A DNA stretch of 64,000 bases from contig CASIAP010000005.1 of NCBI GenBank assembly GCA_949372645.1, positions 124,001 through 188,000 of the forward strand, read 5' to 3'. The position numbers and the translations under genes are program-made. The notes beneath the pieces were generated by a model that made no database searches, was not told where the DNA came from, and saw nothing but the letters and a program-made list of their open reading frames with translations. This DNA is from Candidatus Poseidoniaceae archaeon (GTDB taxonomy: Archaea; Thermoplasmatota; Poseidoniia; Poseidoniales; Poseidoniaceae). Positions 18,426 to 28,150 of the stretch are shown here, one piece after another (position 1 is the stretch's first letter; each line of letters begins with the position of its first letter).

Positions 18426-21400
18426 TCACCACACGAGGGCCAAACCACTGGCGATAACGGTCGTAATCGGTTCAACAATCAACACGTGGCGGGTCTCAAC
18501 GCTGTCACCCGTGAGAGACCCGATCAGTGAGAGGTCAGTGACCATACCGTTGACACCAATAGATGAAGCGGTCGGCAATGGGCCTGTAAATTGGGCGTCA
18601 AGTAAAACTGCACGGCCACTGAAGGAGCTCCCCTCGAGGTAACCGGTGGTATAACTCGGTTCAACCGTCGCTTCTGCACTGGCAACAATCCGACCATTGG
18701 TAATATCGTCTAAAACGATAACGGGGTACTTGAGTGGCCCAGTATAGATTTGAATGGTCGCTGATTTGAGGTTTTGTCCAATTACTTCAACTCGGTCGAT
18801 GGTAACTCCGGGGGTGGAAGGTAAGTCGGTTTGTTTGAAGTAAAGTCGATTCACACCTTGACCTGAAGATGCAATACGCATACCCCAATCGTCCGTTGTT
18901 TCAAGAACGAAGGTTGAAGGGAGATCTTCAGCCAAAAGTAACACATCGCCTTTGATATCAACCGAACGCCCTGTTGCTTCGAGATACAAATCCATATCAT
19001 CGGTATTTGATTGATAATCCAGTTCCATCATTCCTTGGAAGGAGATATCTTCTCGGATGTCGAAAACATTATTCGGTTGTGCAGCAAGATGCATTTCTCC
19101 TGGTAGGTCACGCATGAAGGCAGTTGCCGGCCACCAGAATCCATCGACGAAGCGCATCTGCTGAATCATCAAAGATTCTGCGGAATGGCCATCGGTTTGA
19201 TATTGTGGTGGAACGTTGACGTCGATAAGGAAAATATCACCAATTGTGGTCGAGAAATCGGTCGATTGTGGGACGCCGACAATCAAAGCTTCAACCCGAC
19301 TGAGTGCGCGTTGATCAAGGAAAATTGCATGTACCGATTCAAGGCGAGTACCTAAATCATAGTACATATCAATTGATACACGTGGGACAGTGAGGTTATC
19401 TTGAGTTGAAAATACTGCATTTGCTTCAACATCATTTGGACCACTGGTGTCAAGGCCTGCAATAACGAATTCCAAATCTCTACCTTCTAATCCATTGATA
19501 ATTATGCTCATTTGCTGTCGATTCGGAGTCCATTGTTCAAAGAACAAATCCAATTCATACAGAGGAATTTCATCAACCATGCGGAAATCATATTCCAAGA
19601 TGATTCGCCCAACCGGCATACTTGGTAACCATGAACGAAGATGCCAAGAGCGGCGTATTTCAAATGTGATACCTTCATCTTCCCAGATACTAAGGTTCAC
19701 TCCTTCAATCTCAGAATCTAAAACAATACCATCCTCTAAGGCGAGGAGTAAAGGTGCAATATTGGAGATATTGGCTGCTTCTGCAGCCTCAAGAACAGCA
19801 TCGTATTCTGTAGAAGATATTCTGTAATCGGAGAATGCATTCGAGACGATTTCCCGACTCGAGATGGTGAACGTTGGCATCCTTGAGAGATTGAAAGAGA
19901 CAACTGTTGCTTCGAACACTTCCATGCCAATCCCATGAGACCATTCAGGTTGATCAGACACTGTTGTGCCCTTTTGAACATCGGCCGTGACATTGAAAGG
20001 TTCTCCAGTAACCAAGTCCAAGCCCAAGGACATGTTTTCTGAACCGGTTTCAAGTCCTCCTAAATCAACGATTGTTGAATAAACAAAATCATTGACCAAT
20101 GAACCGAAGTTTACCAGATCACCAAGGAAAAAGGACAACGCTTCAACACCATTACCTTCATCGAAGGTCGGCAATTCAAGTCCTGTCGAATCAACACCAC
20201 TTGGATAGGCAACTGTAATGTTCGCTGGTAATGGGTCAATAGCAATTCGCCCATTCATGCCTTTGAATTTATCTTCATAATCGGTTTCATCCTCAAGTAA
20301 GATATTCATTTGAGAGGAACCTGCTCGAACCAACTGGATTCTTGAGTTTCCTTCTGGCCCAGTGGAACCAGGATCAAGGGGGGAAAGTCGGCGGATACTC
20401 GTCACGCCAGAAATGGTAGCACTAAGGCTGGTTTCACCCGATGCTTCATCAACCCAAAACCGGAAGTGGTCGCCATCCATTGTGAGTGGTTGAGTGGCGT
20501 TTGTCAATTGAACTTCAATAGAGTTCATCGGTGTTGCAGCAACATAACCGATAGTATCGCCCAAAATCAATTGGAAGGAAGAAGGCAGGCCGCTGAGGCG
20601 GATTGCATTACGCTGCCCATCGCCATTTCCACCATAGGTGATGGTGCCAATCGGTCCAGAGGCTGCATAGGTCAAAGCATCTGAAGTTTGAGTGACGTTG
20701 AAGGTACTTGGACGATTCGAAAGAGTGGCGGATTGTTGATTTGCATTTACTAAATCTCCATCATCATGCAAGATATGCCCAATCAATAACGGTCCGCCAT
20801 CCACGCCACGCAATTCCATTTGCCGGACATCGTTGACTGAATCATAGGTATGACTCACGCTTGAAATCCCGCCAATACGGGCGCTCATCGCGACAGGGAC
20901 AAGTGGTTCTTGTGGGCCGCCAAGACGGCCATTCACGGTCCTGATATTGAGGTCTTCAGAGAGTAAGATATGATCGATTTCTGGCAACCATGGTTGGTCA
21001 CTGCTTGAAATCGCAATAGAAACTGAACCGATCTCCATTGGTTCACGCGTGGAGGTGGGTAAACTAAATCGGACTTGATTATAGCAACTCAGCCGGACTT
21101 CTCCACCTGAAGCGCCGGCTGTTCCAACAATAGATTCAGGAAGGCCATTGACAACATCGCCAATATCAAGGATGACTTCAACGATAGTCAGTAGAGCGTT
21201 GTCGAATATTTGTGCAATACTGTTGAGGTTTGGATTGTCGTAATTCACGCGACTTAGCCCACTTTCGGGAATTTCGAAACTCCCTTCGACAATAATGACT
21301 TTCGGCACGTTAGCTATATTCAACACAATCGAGGAACTATCAGAAGCATAGCCACCGCGCATGAAGGTTGATTTGTATTCCAGCAAATCAATCGATTCTG

Positions 21401-23108
21401 TCGCTACAATTGCAACCAATGTTTTGGGAGGGAATGCTGGATTGATTGGGAGCGATGGGTCATCGACATTGTTGATACTGTCACCGGTGAAATTTTTAAT
21501 GGCGATAATCATTGAAAGTCGAGAGGGGATATCTCCCGGCAAATCGGTTCCACCCGGTTCTTCACCAATCATAGTGAACACAGCTGCGATTTCGTCAGGA
21601 TGAAGGGTTCCCGATGGTAAACCACGAATCCAGGTTCGAGAATCTGTGGTATTGCCGAAGGGCGAATCACCTTCTGTTGTATTGGAACGATCTTCAAAGT
21701 AATGCAAGAACATATCCGCCCCATAGTCGGAGAAAATCTCTACCGTGTCAAAGGTGTTTTGCCCTAGGTTATCGTTTCGTAAAGTGATGTCAATTTCGTT
21801 AGGTAAACGTGTATCGCCAACTTCAGGGTGGAAACCCGCATCGATGTACGCGGTTTCAAGCACTTTGGCTGAGGCTCCACCGTCAATCCCTTCAAATCGA
21901 ATAAAACCTACACCAAGTCCAAAGCCACATTTATGCTCATCACTTTTAGCAATATGATCGGCGATCGGGTCGAAATAACCGGAACCATCATCGCAATCTG
22001 ATTGACGATTGGAACTGTCAGCATCAGGATTGGAGGCGCGAATGGCATAAGGTGCCGAAATTGAAGTAAGGCTCAAAGATGAGGAATTGATTCCACCAGT
22101 GGCAAGAGAATTGAGGAATCCGAGTGTATTGGTAATGACTGCATTGACGCTGAATGTAATTTTTTGAAGGCCTACACCGAGTGTGAAATCATGAGGGGGT
22201 TGTGTAAAACGGGTATCGATGACGATAGCATAGGATTCTGAATCTTCAAGGGTGACATCAAAAGCCAAACCTTTCATCAAACTCACTTCAAGATGTGAAA
22301 GGTTATTCCATAAGAAATCATTTTGGTTCAGTGCTGTTACTTCCCAGGTGAACGTTGGTCGTATCCATAATTCTTCGACGCAGGGAACAGTCAATGGAGG
22401 AACTCCACAGTCCCCAAGTTCAAATCCAAAACCTTCACCTTGAGTCGCAAGGCCTTCAATCGTTAAACCAACCGAGAGGTCATCGACAGAATCACCATCA
22501 ATATCGATGTAATTCTTGAACAACACAATTTCAGTTCCGACCAGGAGCTCTCCGGTAAAAGTCCCCTCGACCCATGCCTCGTGGGATGGGCCATTGTTTC
22601 TTGAAGTGAAATTAACATACACTGCATAGGTATTGATTCCGATTGCTAAGGGATCTGTTAAGCCCAACGATTCAACTGAAAATAACGTTTCAAACAAATT
22701 GTAAGGCCAACCGTCGGGTTGAGTCGAAGCATCCATGAGGAATTCATACGGACGAGGATGGTCGGCAACAAAGGGAGATGAGTCTCTTAATTCCAAACTG
22801 TCGAGGTAACTGCTGGCTTGAGACAAAGGGTCTGTTGAGTCAACTGGTCGTTGGGCAAGGTCAACAGCGTTGAGAGCATCAGCAGCCCCGAGTGCAGCCA
22901 CGCTTGCTTCATCATTATCTGTACGTTTTGACAAGATTTCGTCCAATTCATCGAGCACATCGAAATCATTTCGAGAAACGGAAAGATCTGCACTTACAGG
23001 TTGAGCCAGTGAAATAAACATCAGTAAAACCATGGCCACTGCCAATCGGCGAGGGTCAGAACTTTGTGGCAAGCCAACACGAATAAGGCGCGGTTGACTC
23101 TGTACCAT
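18426..23108 (-). CDS. giant exported protein of unknown family
   Basis: About 1560 residues from the ATG at 23108 (a longer TTG-initiated frame reaches 23201 but runs across a terminator-like hairpin). The signal peptide is RRLAVAMVLLMFISLAQPVSA. I do not recognise any catalytic motif or named domain. The body is beta-rich with many Asn-x-Ser/Thr sites, a short Cys cluster (about bases 21920-22010) and a region of long hydrophobic beta strands. The C-terminus ends in a hydrophobic stretch (TTVIASGLALVW) that might act as a membrane anchor. It is immediately followed by the single-span membrane protein gene. Could be a surface-layer, adhesion or degradative protein; no evidence separates these. 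Confidence 0.8.
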   Translation of the reverse strand: MVQSQPRLIRVGLPQSSDPRRLAVAMVLLMFISLAQPVSADLSVSRNDFDVLDELDEILSKRTDNDEASVAALGAADALNAVDLAQRPVDSTDPLSQASSYLDSLELRDSSPFVADHPRPYEFLMDASTQPDGWPYNLFETLFSVESLGLTDPLAIGINTYAVYVNFTSRNNGPSHEAWVEGTFTGELLVGTEIVLFKNYIDIDGDSVDDLSVGLTIEGLATQGEGFGFELGDCGVPPLTVPCVEELWIRPTFTWEVTALNQNDFLWNNLSHLEVSLMKGLAFDVTLEDSESYAIVIDTRFTQPPHDFTLGVGLQKITFSVNAVITNTLGFLNSLATGGINSSSLSLTSISAPYAIRASNPDADSSNRQSDCDDGSGYFDPIADHIAKSDEHKCGFGLGVGFIRFEGIDGGASAKVLETAYIDAGFHPEVGDTRLPNEIDITLRNDNLGQNTFDTVEIFSDYGADMFLHYFEDRSNTTEGDSPFGNTTDSRTWIRGLPSGTLHPDEIAAVFTMIGEEPGGTDLPGDIPSRLSMIIAIKNFTGDSINNVDDPSLPINPAFPPKTLVAIVATESIDLLEYKSTFMRGGYASDSSSIVLNIANVPKVIIVEGSFEIPESGLSRVNYDNPNLNSIAQIFDNALLTIVEVILDIGDVVNGLPESIVGTAGASGGEVRLSCYNQVRFSLPTSTREPMEIGSVSIAISSSDQPWLPEIDHILLSEDLNIRTVNGRLGGPQEPLVPVAMSARIGGISSVSHTYDSVNDVRQMELRGVDGGPLLIGHILHDDGDLVNANQQSATLSNRPSTFNVTQTSDALTYAASGPIGTITYGGNGDGQRNAIRLSGLPSSFQLILGDTIGYVAATPMNSIEVQLTNATQPLTMDGDHFRFWVDEASGETSLSATISGVTSIRRLSPLDPGSTGPEGNSRIQLVRAGSSQMNILLEDETDYEDKFKGMNGRIAIDPLPANITVAYPSGVDSTGLELPTFDEGNGVEALSFFLGDLVNFGSLVNDFVYSTIVDLGGLETGSENMSLGLDLVTGEPFNVTADVQKGTTVSDQPEWSHGIGMEVFEATVVSFNLSRMPTFTISSREIVSNAFSDYRISSTEYDAVLEAAEAANISNIAPLLLALEDGIVLDSEIEGVNLSIWEDEGITFEIRRSWHLRSWLPSMPVGRIILEYDFRMVDEIPLYELDLFFEQWTPNRQQMSIIINGLEGRDLEFVIAGLDTSGPNDVEANAVFSTQDNLTVPRVSIDMYYDLGTRLESVHAIFLDQRALSRVEALIVGVPQSTDFSTTIGDIFLIDVNVPPQYQTDGHSAESLMIQQMRFVDGFWWPATAFMRDLPGEMHLAAQPNNVFDIREDISFQGMMELDYQSNTDDMDLYLEATGRSVDIKGDVLLLAEDLPSTFVLETTDDWGMRIASSGQGVNRLYFKQTDLPSTPGVTIDRVEVIGQNLKSATIQIYTGPLKYPVIVLDDITNGRIVASAEATVEPSYTTGYLEGSSFSGRAVLLDAQFTGPLPTASSIGVNGMVTDLSLIGSLTGDSVETRHVLIVEPITTVIASGLALVW

Positions 23109-23173
23109 GCTCTTAGCATGAATTACCACTATGAGAACCCATCCCCTTCTTGCATGAAAAAAGACATGCTTTG

Positions 23174-23192
23174 AAAACCGCCCTAAGGGCGG
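23174..23192 (-). terminator. terminator-like hairpin after the PKD/zinc-ribbon gene
   Basis: On the minus strand CCGCCC-TTA-GGGCGG forms a perfect 6-bp GC stem and is followed at once by TTTTC. It starts 6 bp after the stop codon (23198-23200) of the upstream gene, the position of an intrinsic terminator. Confidence 0.6.
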
Positions 23193-23197
23193 GGTCT

Positions 23198-25687
23198 TCA
23201 AGCGTTTACAGTGACATCAAGTGAACACGATGGACATGCAGCCACAACTGTATTAGCTCCAACTGGGACTCGGATGGTAAAAACATTCGAACAACCTTGA
23301 CATGTGACGTTTTGAGGTACGGGTTCAGAAGGCGTCAATGGTTGAGTCAATTCAGGAACTGATTTTGTAGAAGGTGTCATGATGCCTTCAGGGAGTGACA
23401 CTCCTCCACTTTGAACAATGGTTTTGGGAGGAGTTGTGGGGTACATTTCGTTGACACTCTCAGGGGTTGTTTCTGCAATGGGTTGAGGCGCAGACACACT
23501 TACTTCATCATCATTGAACAATGCCATAGCATCTGCTGCTGCTGCTTGACTACCTTGGGATATGGTCTGTTGAGTTACAGTTGGTGGCGCAAAACTGCTC
23601 GTTGGTGGTGCCTGTTCCATTGGAGCAGAACCATAGATTGCTGTCATTTCCACAGCCTTTGCATCTTCGACTTTGGATGAAGTCGATTGGACTTCACCTC
23701 CATCGAGTCCTGCAAGAATTATGGCAGAAGAAAACAACGGAATTTTACGAGTACTGGCAACCGTCGCCATATGGGCTTTCGCTTCAGTATCGTTCAATCC
23801 TCTACCGATGAGTAAGTCTTTGGCAATTCCATTTTGCCAACGTCGGTGGCCAAGAAGGGCAATGCCCATCGTCAGCACTCCAATGAACAGGACGACTGCC
23901 AAAATCCCTGCTATGCTACCCTTGCTAGGAAGTGGCTCTACGGTGATTGTGAAAGCATGGCTGTCAGAGTTATTGGATTGGTCAAAGACGGTTAATACAA
24001 TGTCATAACTACCAGAATCTTGGAATTCTAAGACGGTTGTAGAGCCAGTTTGGTCTGCATCATCACGTGAATTGCCGTTACCATCTGAATCCACTCCTGG
24101 GCTGAGGTCCCAATGATAACGTAAGGAAGTTGGAGGGTCATACGAGTCTGTAGCTTCTGCAGAACAGGAAATGGCATCGTTCACCATCCCTCCGGATGGG
24201 AGGAGGAGAAGGCTGGATTGCAGTAAAACTGGAAGGCTGATGTCCGTGACGATTACCTGGGTCGAAACAGTGTCCGAATTACCAGCAGAATCGCTCACTG
24301 TCAAGGATACGGTATGGGTGCTGATTTCGGTCCAGGAAAAGGATACTGAATTATTTTGTCCATAGGGCATACCATCCAAACTCCATGCACACATTTCGAC
24401 CTTATGATCGTCAGTACTGCCTTCACAATTGAGGAGAATAGAGTCTCCGGATATGAGTTTCCATCCACTGCTAATCGGTTGACCATTACCCCCTATTCGG
24501 GCAATTGGATTGACAACATCAAGTACTGAAATAATCGAAGTGGTAGATGCTGATGAACCGGTGGGGGAAGTCACTGTTAGCGTGACAGTTCGATCTCCAG
24601 GTGTATTCCAAAGAGGGAGTGCCTGCCAACCAGTTGCATCGTTATCATTAGATGAATCGCCATCCTCGTCAACGTCAATTGAGGCATCATAATCCCATGA
24701 GGCAGAAGCGATTTGGTTAAGACTGTTCGGTGTCGAAGAAGCATCCAAAGTAATCGCACTACCGAGGACTGTGCTGCCATTCCCGTTGTCATTAATGATT
24801 GGATTCAATTGAGGGGCGAGTTCGACTCGGACAGTCATTCGAACTGCACTGGTTCCGTCTGCTCCACCGACTGGTGTATCGGTATTATCAGCGATGACAA
24901 TCAACTCTTCACCATCCAGTTCATTCGGAACAATCCATGAAAAAGATGCCGAATCTTGGACCGATTGAAGTGACGCACCGGTGATGAAGAGAGAGCCGAC
25001 ACCTCCTGATGTGTAGAGATTATTCATGCTACGAGTTTGCAGATATACGTCCCCAGTGCCTTGCATAGACCATGCTGAAACAACCACACTGGTACCTGCA
25101 TCAAGTCGTAAATCATCACCTGAAAGAAGAGTTTGTGATGAATCGTTCTCAAGAGCAATCAAGTTGTGAAATGGTGTCCAATACGATTCGTTAATGGCCG
25201 AAACTGTTAGGCTGGCCCGGCAATCAATTCCGCCCTGGTCCCCCATTCCTTGGTCACCAGGATGTGCAACATTATCAAAAACAATGTACCATGTTTTTGC
25301 ATTGATTGATGCGGGGACTTGCCAATGGAATTGATAACTTCCGGAGGCAGATTCAGTCGAAGGTACCTGTTCGAAGAGGGTGCGATACGATTGTCCTGAG
25401 TCATAGGGTATAATCGAATTTTGATTAAAGATGAGAACATCCAATTCACCTTCACCGTTCTCACCTTGGCCACTCACAATAATCGAAAGGTCGAAGACGT
25501 CTCCAGGTGTTAAAACTCCAAGACTGACTTTGATACAGTCACCGTCTCCAATGACGGTTGAACTGGAAAAACCAGCTGGTGAATCATCTGCACATTCTGG
25601 CCCTTCAGCACGGCCTTCTGCAGCCAAGGATGAGACCGGAAGCAGCATCATGCAGAGAAGCAACGCAACAAAGAGAGAGGAACGCAT
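23198..25687 (-). CDS. membrane-anchored PKD-type protein with cytoplasmic zinc-ribbon tail
   Basis: 829 residues. The signal peptide is RSSLFVALLLCMMLLPVSSLAA. The outer part has beta domains, including three PKD-like repeats recognisable by WDYDASIDVDEDGDSSNDND, GDRTVTLTVTSPTG and RYHWDLSPGVDSDGNGNSRDD. A membrane span (GILAVVLFIGVLTMGIALLG) follows at about residue 595. The cytoplasmic part has a short helical region (KDLLIGRGLNDTEAKAHMA), a Ser/Thr/Pro/Gln-rich linker, and ends in a zinc ribbon with CQGC and CPSC knuckles. PKD modules usually mediate adhesion or polymer binding, so a surface receptor or scaffold role is plausible. It lies upstream of the giant exported gene but a hairpin separates them. 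Confidence 0.85.
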   Translation of the reverse strand: MRSSLFVALLLCMMLLPVSSLAAEGRAEGPECADDSPAGFSSSTVIGDGDCIKVSLGVLTPGDVFDLSIIVSGQGENGEGELDVLIFNQNSIIPYDSGQSYRTLFEQVPSTESASGSYQFHWQVPASINAKTWYIVFDNVAHPGDQGMGDQGGIDCRASLTVSAINESYWTPFHNLIALENDSSQTLLSGDDLRLDAGTSVVVSAWSMQGTGDVYLQTRSMNNLYTSGGVGSLFITGASLQSVQDSASFSWIVPNELDGEELIVIADNTDTPVGGADGTSAVRMTVRVELAPQLNPIINDNGNGSTVLGSAITLDASSTPNSLNQIASASWDYDASIDVDEDGDSSNDNDATGWQALPLWNTPGDRTVTLTVTSPTGSSASTTSIISVLDVVNPIARIGGNGQPISSGWKLISGDSILLNCEGSTDDHKVEMCAWSLDGMPYGQNNSVSFSWTEISTHTVSLTVSDSAGNSDTVSTQVIVTDISLPVLLQSSLLLLPSGGMVNDAISCSAEATDSYDPPTSLRYHWDLSPGVDSDGNGNSRDDADQTGSTTVLEFQDSGSYDIVLTVFDQSNNSDSHAFTITVEPLPSKGSIAGILAVVLFIGVLTMGIALLGHRRWQNGIAKDLLIGRGLNDTEAKAHMATVASTRKIPLFSSAIILAGLDGGEVQSTSSKVEDAKAVEMTAIYGSAPMEQAPPTSSFAPPTVTQQTISQGSQAAAADAMALFNDDEVSVSAPQPIAETTPESVNEMYPTTPPKTIVQSGGVSLPEGIMTPSTKSVPELTQPLTPSEPVPQNVTCQGCSNVFTIRVPVGANTVVAACPSCSLDVTVNA

Positions 25688-25732
25688 ATATCGCTGTCAG
25701 TCGTTATCCACTTCAATGATGTGGCCGTTTGC

Positions 25733-26863
25733 TCAAGAGGACCAGCCATCGTCAGTCCAAACCAAATGACTGATTGAGCCGGATTCTGAGATTTTGATTC
25801 GGTCACTATCTTTTGCGCCAGACACGGTGACTTCACTGGATTCGAGTATGTTCTTCGCCTCAGCAAGTGGTATGCTCGCATCTTTAAGCCGAGCACTGAA
25901 ATGAGTCAAGACAAGATGTCGTGCGTTACAAGCCAGTGCAGTTCGAGCAGCCCCCACACTTGTGGTGTGAAGAAATTCATCAGCCCATTGTTGGGCTTCA
26001 GCTAAGAATGTTGATTCATGAACCAGCACATCGATTCCAGAAAGACGGGTCAACCCCTCTGCCATTTCAGAGGTGTCGCCAGAGACCACCATGCGAGTTG
26101 TGGGCCTTATTTCACCGCGGAAATCAGTGGCTTTGAGGGAAGTTCCATCCTCCATTGTGAGATCTTTACCCAGTGAAAGTTGTGCTTTTTGCTCATCACT
26201 CAAACGTAATTCTGCTGCTTTGAGGCGATTGAACTTGCCTGTACCGCCTTTCGATTCGAGCATCCAAGCACACGAAGGGACGGTATGTTGGGTTACTAAT
26301 GGTAGCATTCGGTTTTTCTTCCAGCCTTCAGGCTGAGGCATAGCATCGAGGGTAGAGGCTGTTCCATCGCTGGCCATCTCAAGCCAGCGGTCTGCTGCAA
26401 GGTCGCCAAGGACCCAGCGAACTGAATATCCCAAACTTTCAGGCGTTGCACCAAGTTCTTGCCAGCCTCTTATTTGCCGAGCTAATTCTGCACTCGGTGC
26501 CGATTCTGGAATCGCTTCACCCTTGAGTAAAGCATCAAAAACGTCAGGAGAAGTAGGGCCGAGTACCAAGAGTGGTGTTTCTCGTTTGTCCAAAGCCATG
26601 GTATGCATCCACGGTAAAAGCCCCCAAGTGTGGTCTAAATGGCCATGGGTCAAACAGACCGCATGAATTCGGGAGGCGCGCAGAGTACTGCCTTTGTCAT
26701 GCGTCTTCAACCGTTTACGTTGTTCCGAATACCGAGTTTGAAAGCCTTCACCAGCATCAATGACTGCAATCCCATCTTCACATTGAATAAGACTTCCACT
26801 GACCTGCCTTTTACCGGTAGGTCGAGCCGATGAAGTTCCGAGGATATGCAATTCCATACGCAT
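25733..26863 (-). CDS. ribonuclease Z-like metallo-beta-lactamase-fold hydrolase
   Basis: 376 residues. The N-terminus MRMELHILGTSSARPTGKRQVSGSLI and the metal-binding motif LTHGHLDHTWG (His about 73 and 75, Asp 77, His 78) match tRNase Z. Later ligands are VVSGDTSEM (Asp) and LVLTHFSAR (His), and HESTF is also typical. RNase Z cuts the 3' trailer from pre-tRNA; another hydrolase of the same fold is possible. It is longer than the usual 300 residues because of an insertion of about 90 residues between the second and third motifs. The ATG at 26863 has GAGGTG 5 nt upstream. The PRC-barrel gene ends 9 bp before it, suggesting a two-gene operon. Confidence 0.85.
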   Translation of the reverse strand: MRMELHILGTSSARPTGKRQVSGSLIQCEDGIAVIDAGEGFQTRYSEQRKRLKTHDKGSTLRASRIHAVCLTHGHLDHTWGLLPWMHTMALDKRETPLLVLGPTSPDVFDALLKGEAIPESAPSAELARQIRGWQELGATPESLGYSVRWVLGDLAADRWLEMASDGTASTLDAMPQPEGWKKNRMLPLVTQHTVPSCAWMLESKGGTGKFNRLKAAELRLSDEQKAQLSLGKDLTMEDGTSLKATDFRGEIRPTTRMVVSGDTSEMAEGLTRLSGIDVLVHESTFLAEAQQWADEFLHTTSVGAARTALACNARHLVLTHFSARLKDASIPLAEAKNILESSEVTVSGAKDSDRIKISESGSISHLVWTDDGWSS

Positions 26864-26872
26864 GACTACACC

Positions 26873-27133
26873 TCAACTTTGTAGTGGTATTGGGGTTGGT
26901 GGGAACCAACGAAGTAAAACAATTCGGTCGATGGCACGGACCCAGCGCCAAGGCACCGCAATATGGACTGAACCTTCGACAAGTTCTTCCTCAGTATCGC
27001 GGACAAATAAGTGTGTACAGGTCATTCCGTTCGCGTCAATGACCGCATCATGAACGACACCCAAACGACGGCCATCGGGTAAGAAGACTTCCAAACCCGT
27101 AAGTCGGGATACAGAATCTTCACCTTCAGTCAT
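26873..27133 (-). CDS. PRC-barrel domain protein
   Basis: 86 residues forming one PRC-barrel: RLTGLEVFLPDGRRLGVVHDAVIDANGMTCTHLFVRD is the characteristic first half, followed by VHIAVPWRWVRAIDRIVLL. Archaeal single-domain PRC-barrel proteins are common and have been linked to RNA processing or cell division; here the next gene is an RNase Z-like enzyme, so an RNA-related role is conceivable. Function is not shown by the sequence. Confidence 0.85.
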   Translation of the reverse strand: MTEGEDSVSRLTGLEVFLPDGRRLGVVHDAVIDANGMTCTHLFVRDTEEELVEGSVHIAVPWRWVRAIDRIVLLRWFPPTPIPLQS

Positions 27134-27294
27134 CAGTATCCCTCAACATTGCCACCAGTCGAGGGGCAATAAAAGAACCCCGAGATTTCGACTCATAAGA
27201 ACCATTGAACGAGGTGTATTCTACGTGATTTGAGACTCTTTCTGAAGAATGAAGAGAGCGAAACGCTTTCTTAGTATGAAGTGAACCATATTTT

Positions 27295-28033
27295 ATGCAA
27301 GGTGGACAACTTAGCCCGGATGGATTGTGGCAATGGAATGGAACTGAATGGGTTCCTGCACAATCGAACACCCCTCCCGCTGCTGAAACCCAGATGAGCC
27401 CTCATGAAGGTTCAGCCCATCAACCCTCTCAGGTTGCTTACCAACAACAAGGTGCGCCTCAACAAATAGTCCAACCTGTCAATCAAATTCCAAATGCACA
27501 AAGCCAACCTCAACTGATCTATCAAAACACTCAATCTAATGGCCCTTTGATAGTTGTTGGGGTAATTGTCGGCCTCGTTATTTTGGTCGCAATTGTAGTG
27601 GTACTTTCTGGTGTCTTGTATGTGTGGGCGAGTTCCCTCGCAGAAGAGCAACACAGATGGAAACCTAACATTGATCAGCATGACTGCTGAAGATGCTCAA
27701 GGAAGCCCATCTTGGGAAACTGACGATGCACTCATTCGTGTAACAATGGTTGCGGGAACTGATCTCAGTTGGGCTGCAATCTCTGTACAGATCTCAATCG
27801 ATAACGGTGCACCTTTGACTTGTGGCAACCCAGGACAGGACTCTGGCGACTGCGTTCTTGTTCAGTTCGGCTCAAACTCCGATGACCAAGACTGGTCTGT
27901 TGGTGAAGGAGTCACAATCAAGGAAAACGGCCAAGCACTTTGCGATACTACAACTTACTGTGCAATTGAAGTTACCATCACTGACACTCGAGAAGGACAG
28001 ATTATTGATACATCTTCCGCTATCGCTTCTTAA
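27295..28033 (+). pseudogene. archaeal type IV pilin-like membrane protein, broken by a +1 frameshift
   Basis: Two open frames belong to one gene. Frame one (27295-27690) gives a Trp-rich start (SPDGLWQWNGTEWVPA), a Gln/Pro-rich linker and a membrane segment ending in VLSGVLYVWASSLAEEQ, typical of archaeal pilin N-domain proteins. The continuation TDGNLTLISMTAEDA lies one frame over and runs to the stop at 28033; it forms a beta-rich outer domain with two Cys pairs. The frames join near 27655, where GAGCAACACAGATGG carries one base too many. Either an error, a recent mutation or a recoding site. The start is only about 25 bp from a TATA-like sequence (CTTAGTATG, about 27270), suggesting a leaderless mRNA. 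Confidence 0.75.
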
Positions 28034-28121
28034 TTCTTCACGAACATTCGAGTATTCCTCTCCCATTCTTACGAAGTGGTTCATTTGGGAATAATCTCCA
28101 TGTTTGAAAAAAAACATTCGT

Positions 28122-28131
28122 TCATATACTA
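28122..28131 (+). promoter_or_regulatory. TATA box of the DUF2892-like gene
   Basis: TTCATATACT is centred about 25 bp upstream of the ATG at 28151, the spacing expected when transcription starts at the start codon (leaderless). It supports that ATG over an in-frame upstream start at 28076. Confidence 0.5.
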
Positions 28132-28150
28132 CAAACCAAAACGGTCACCC

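Noticed and set aside
27126..27371. Minus-strand frame of 81 codons overlapping the pilin-like gene start
   Set aside because: Overlaps both neighbours, no domain, no ribosome binding site; a shadow frame.
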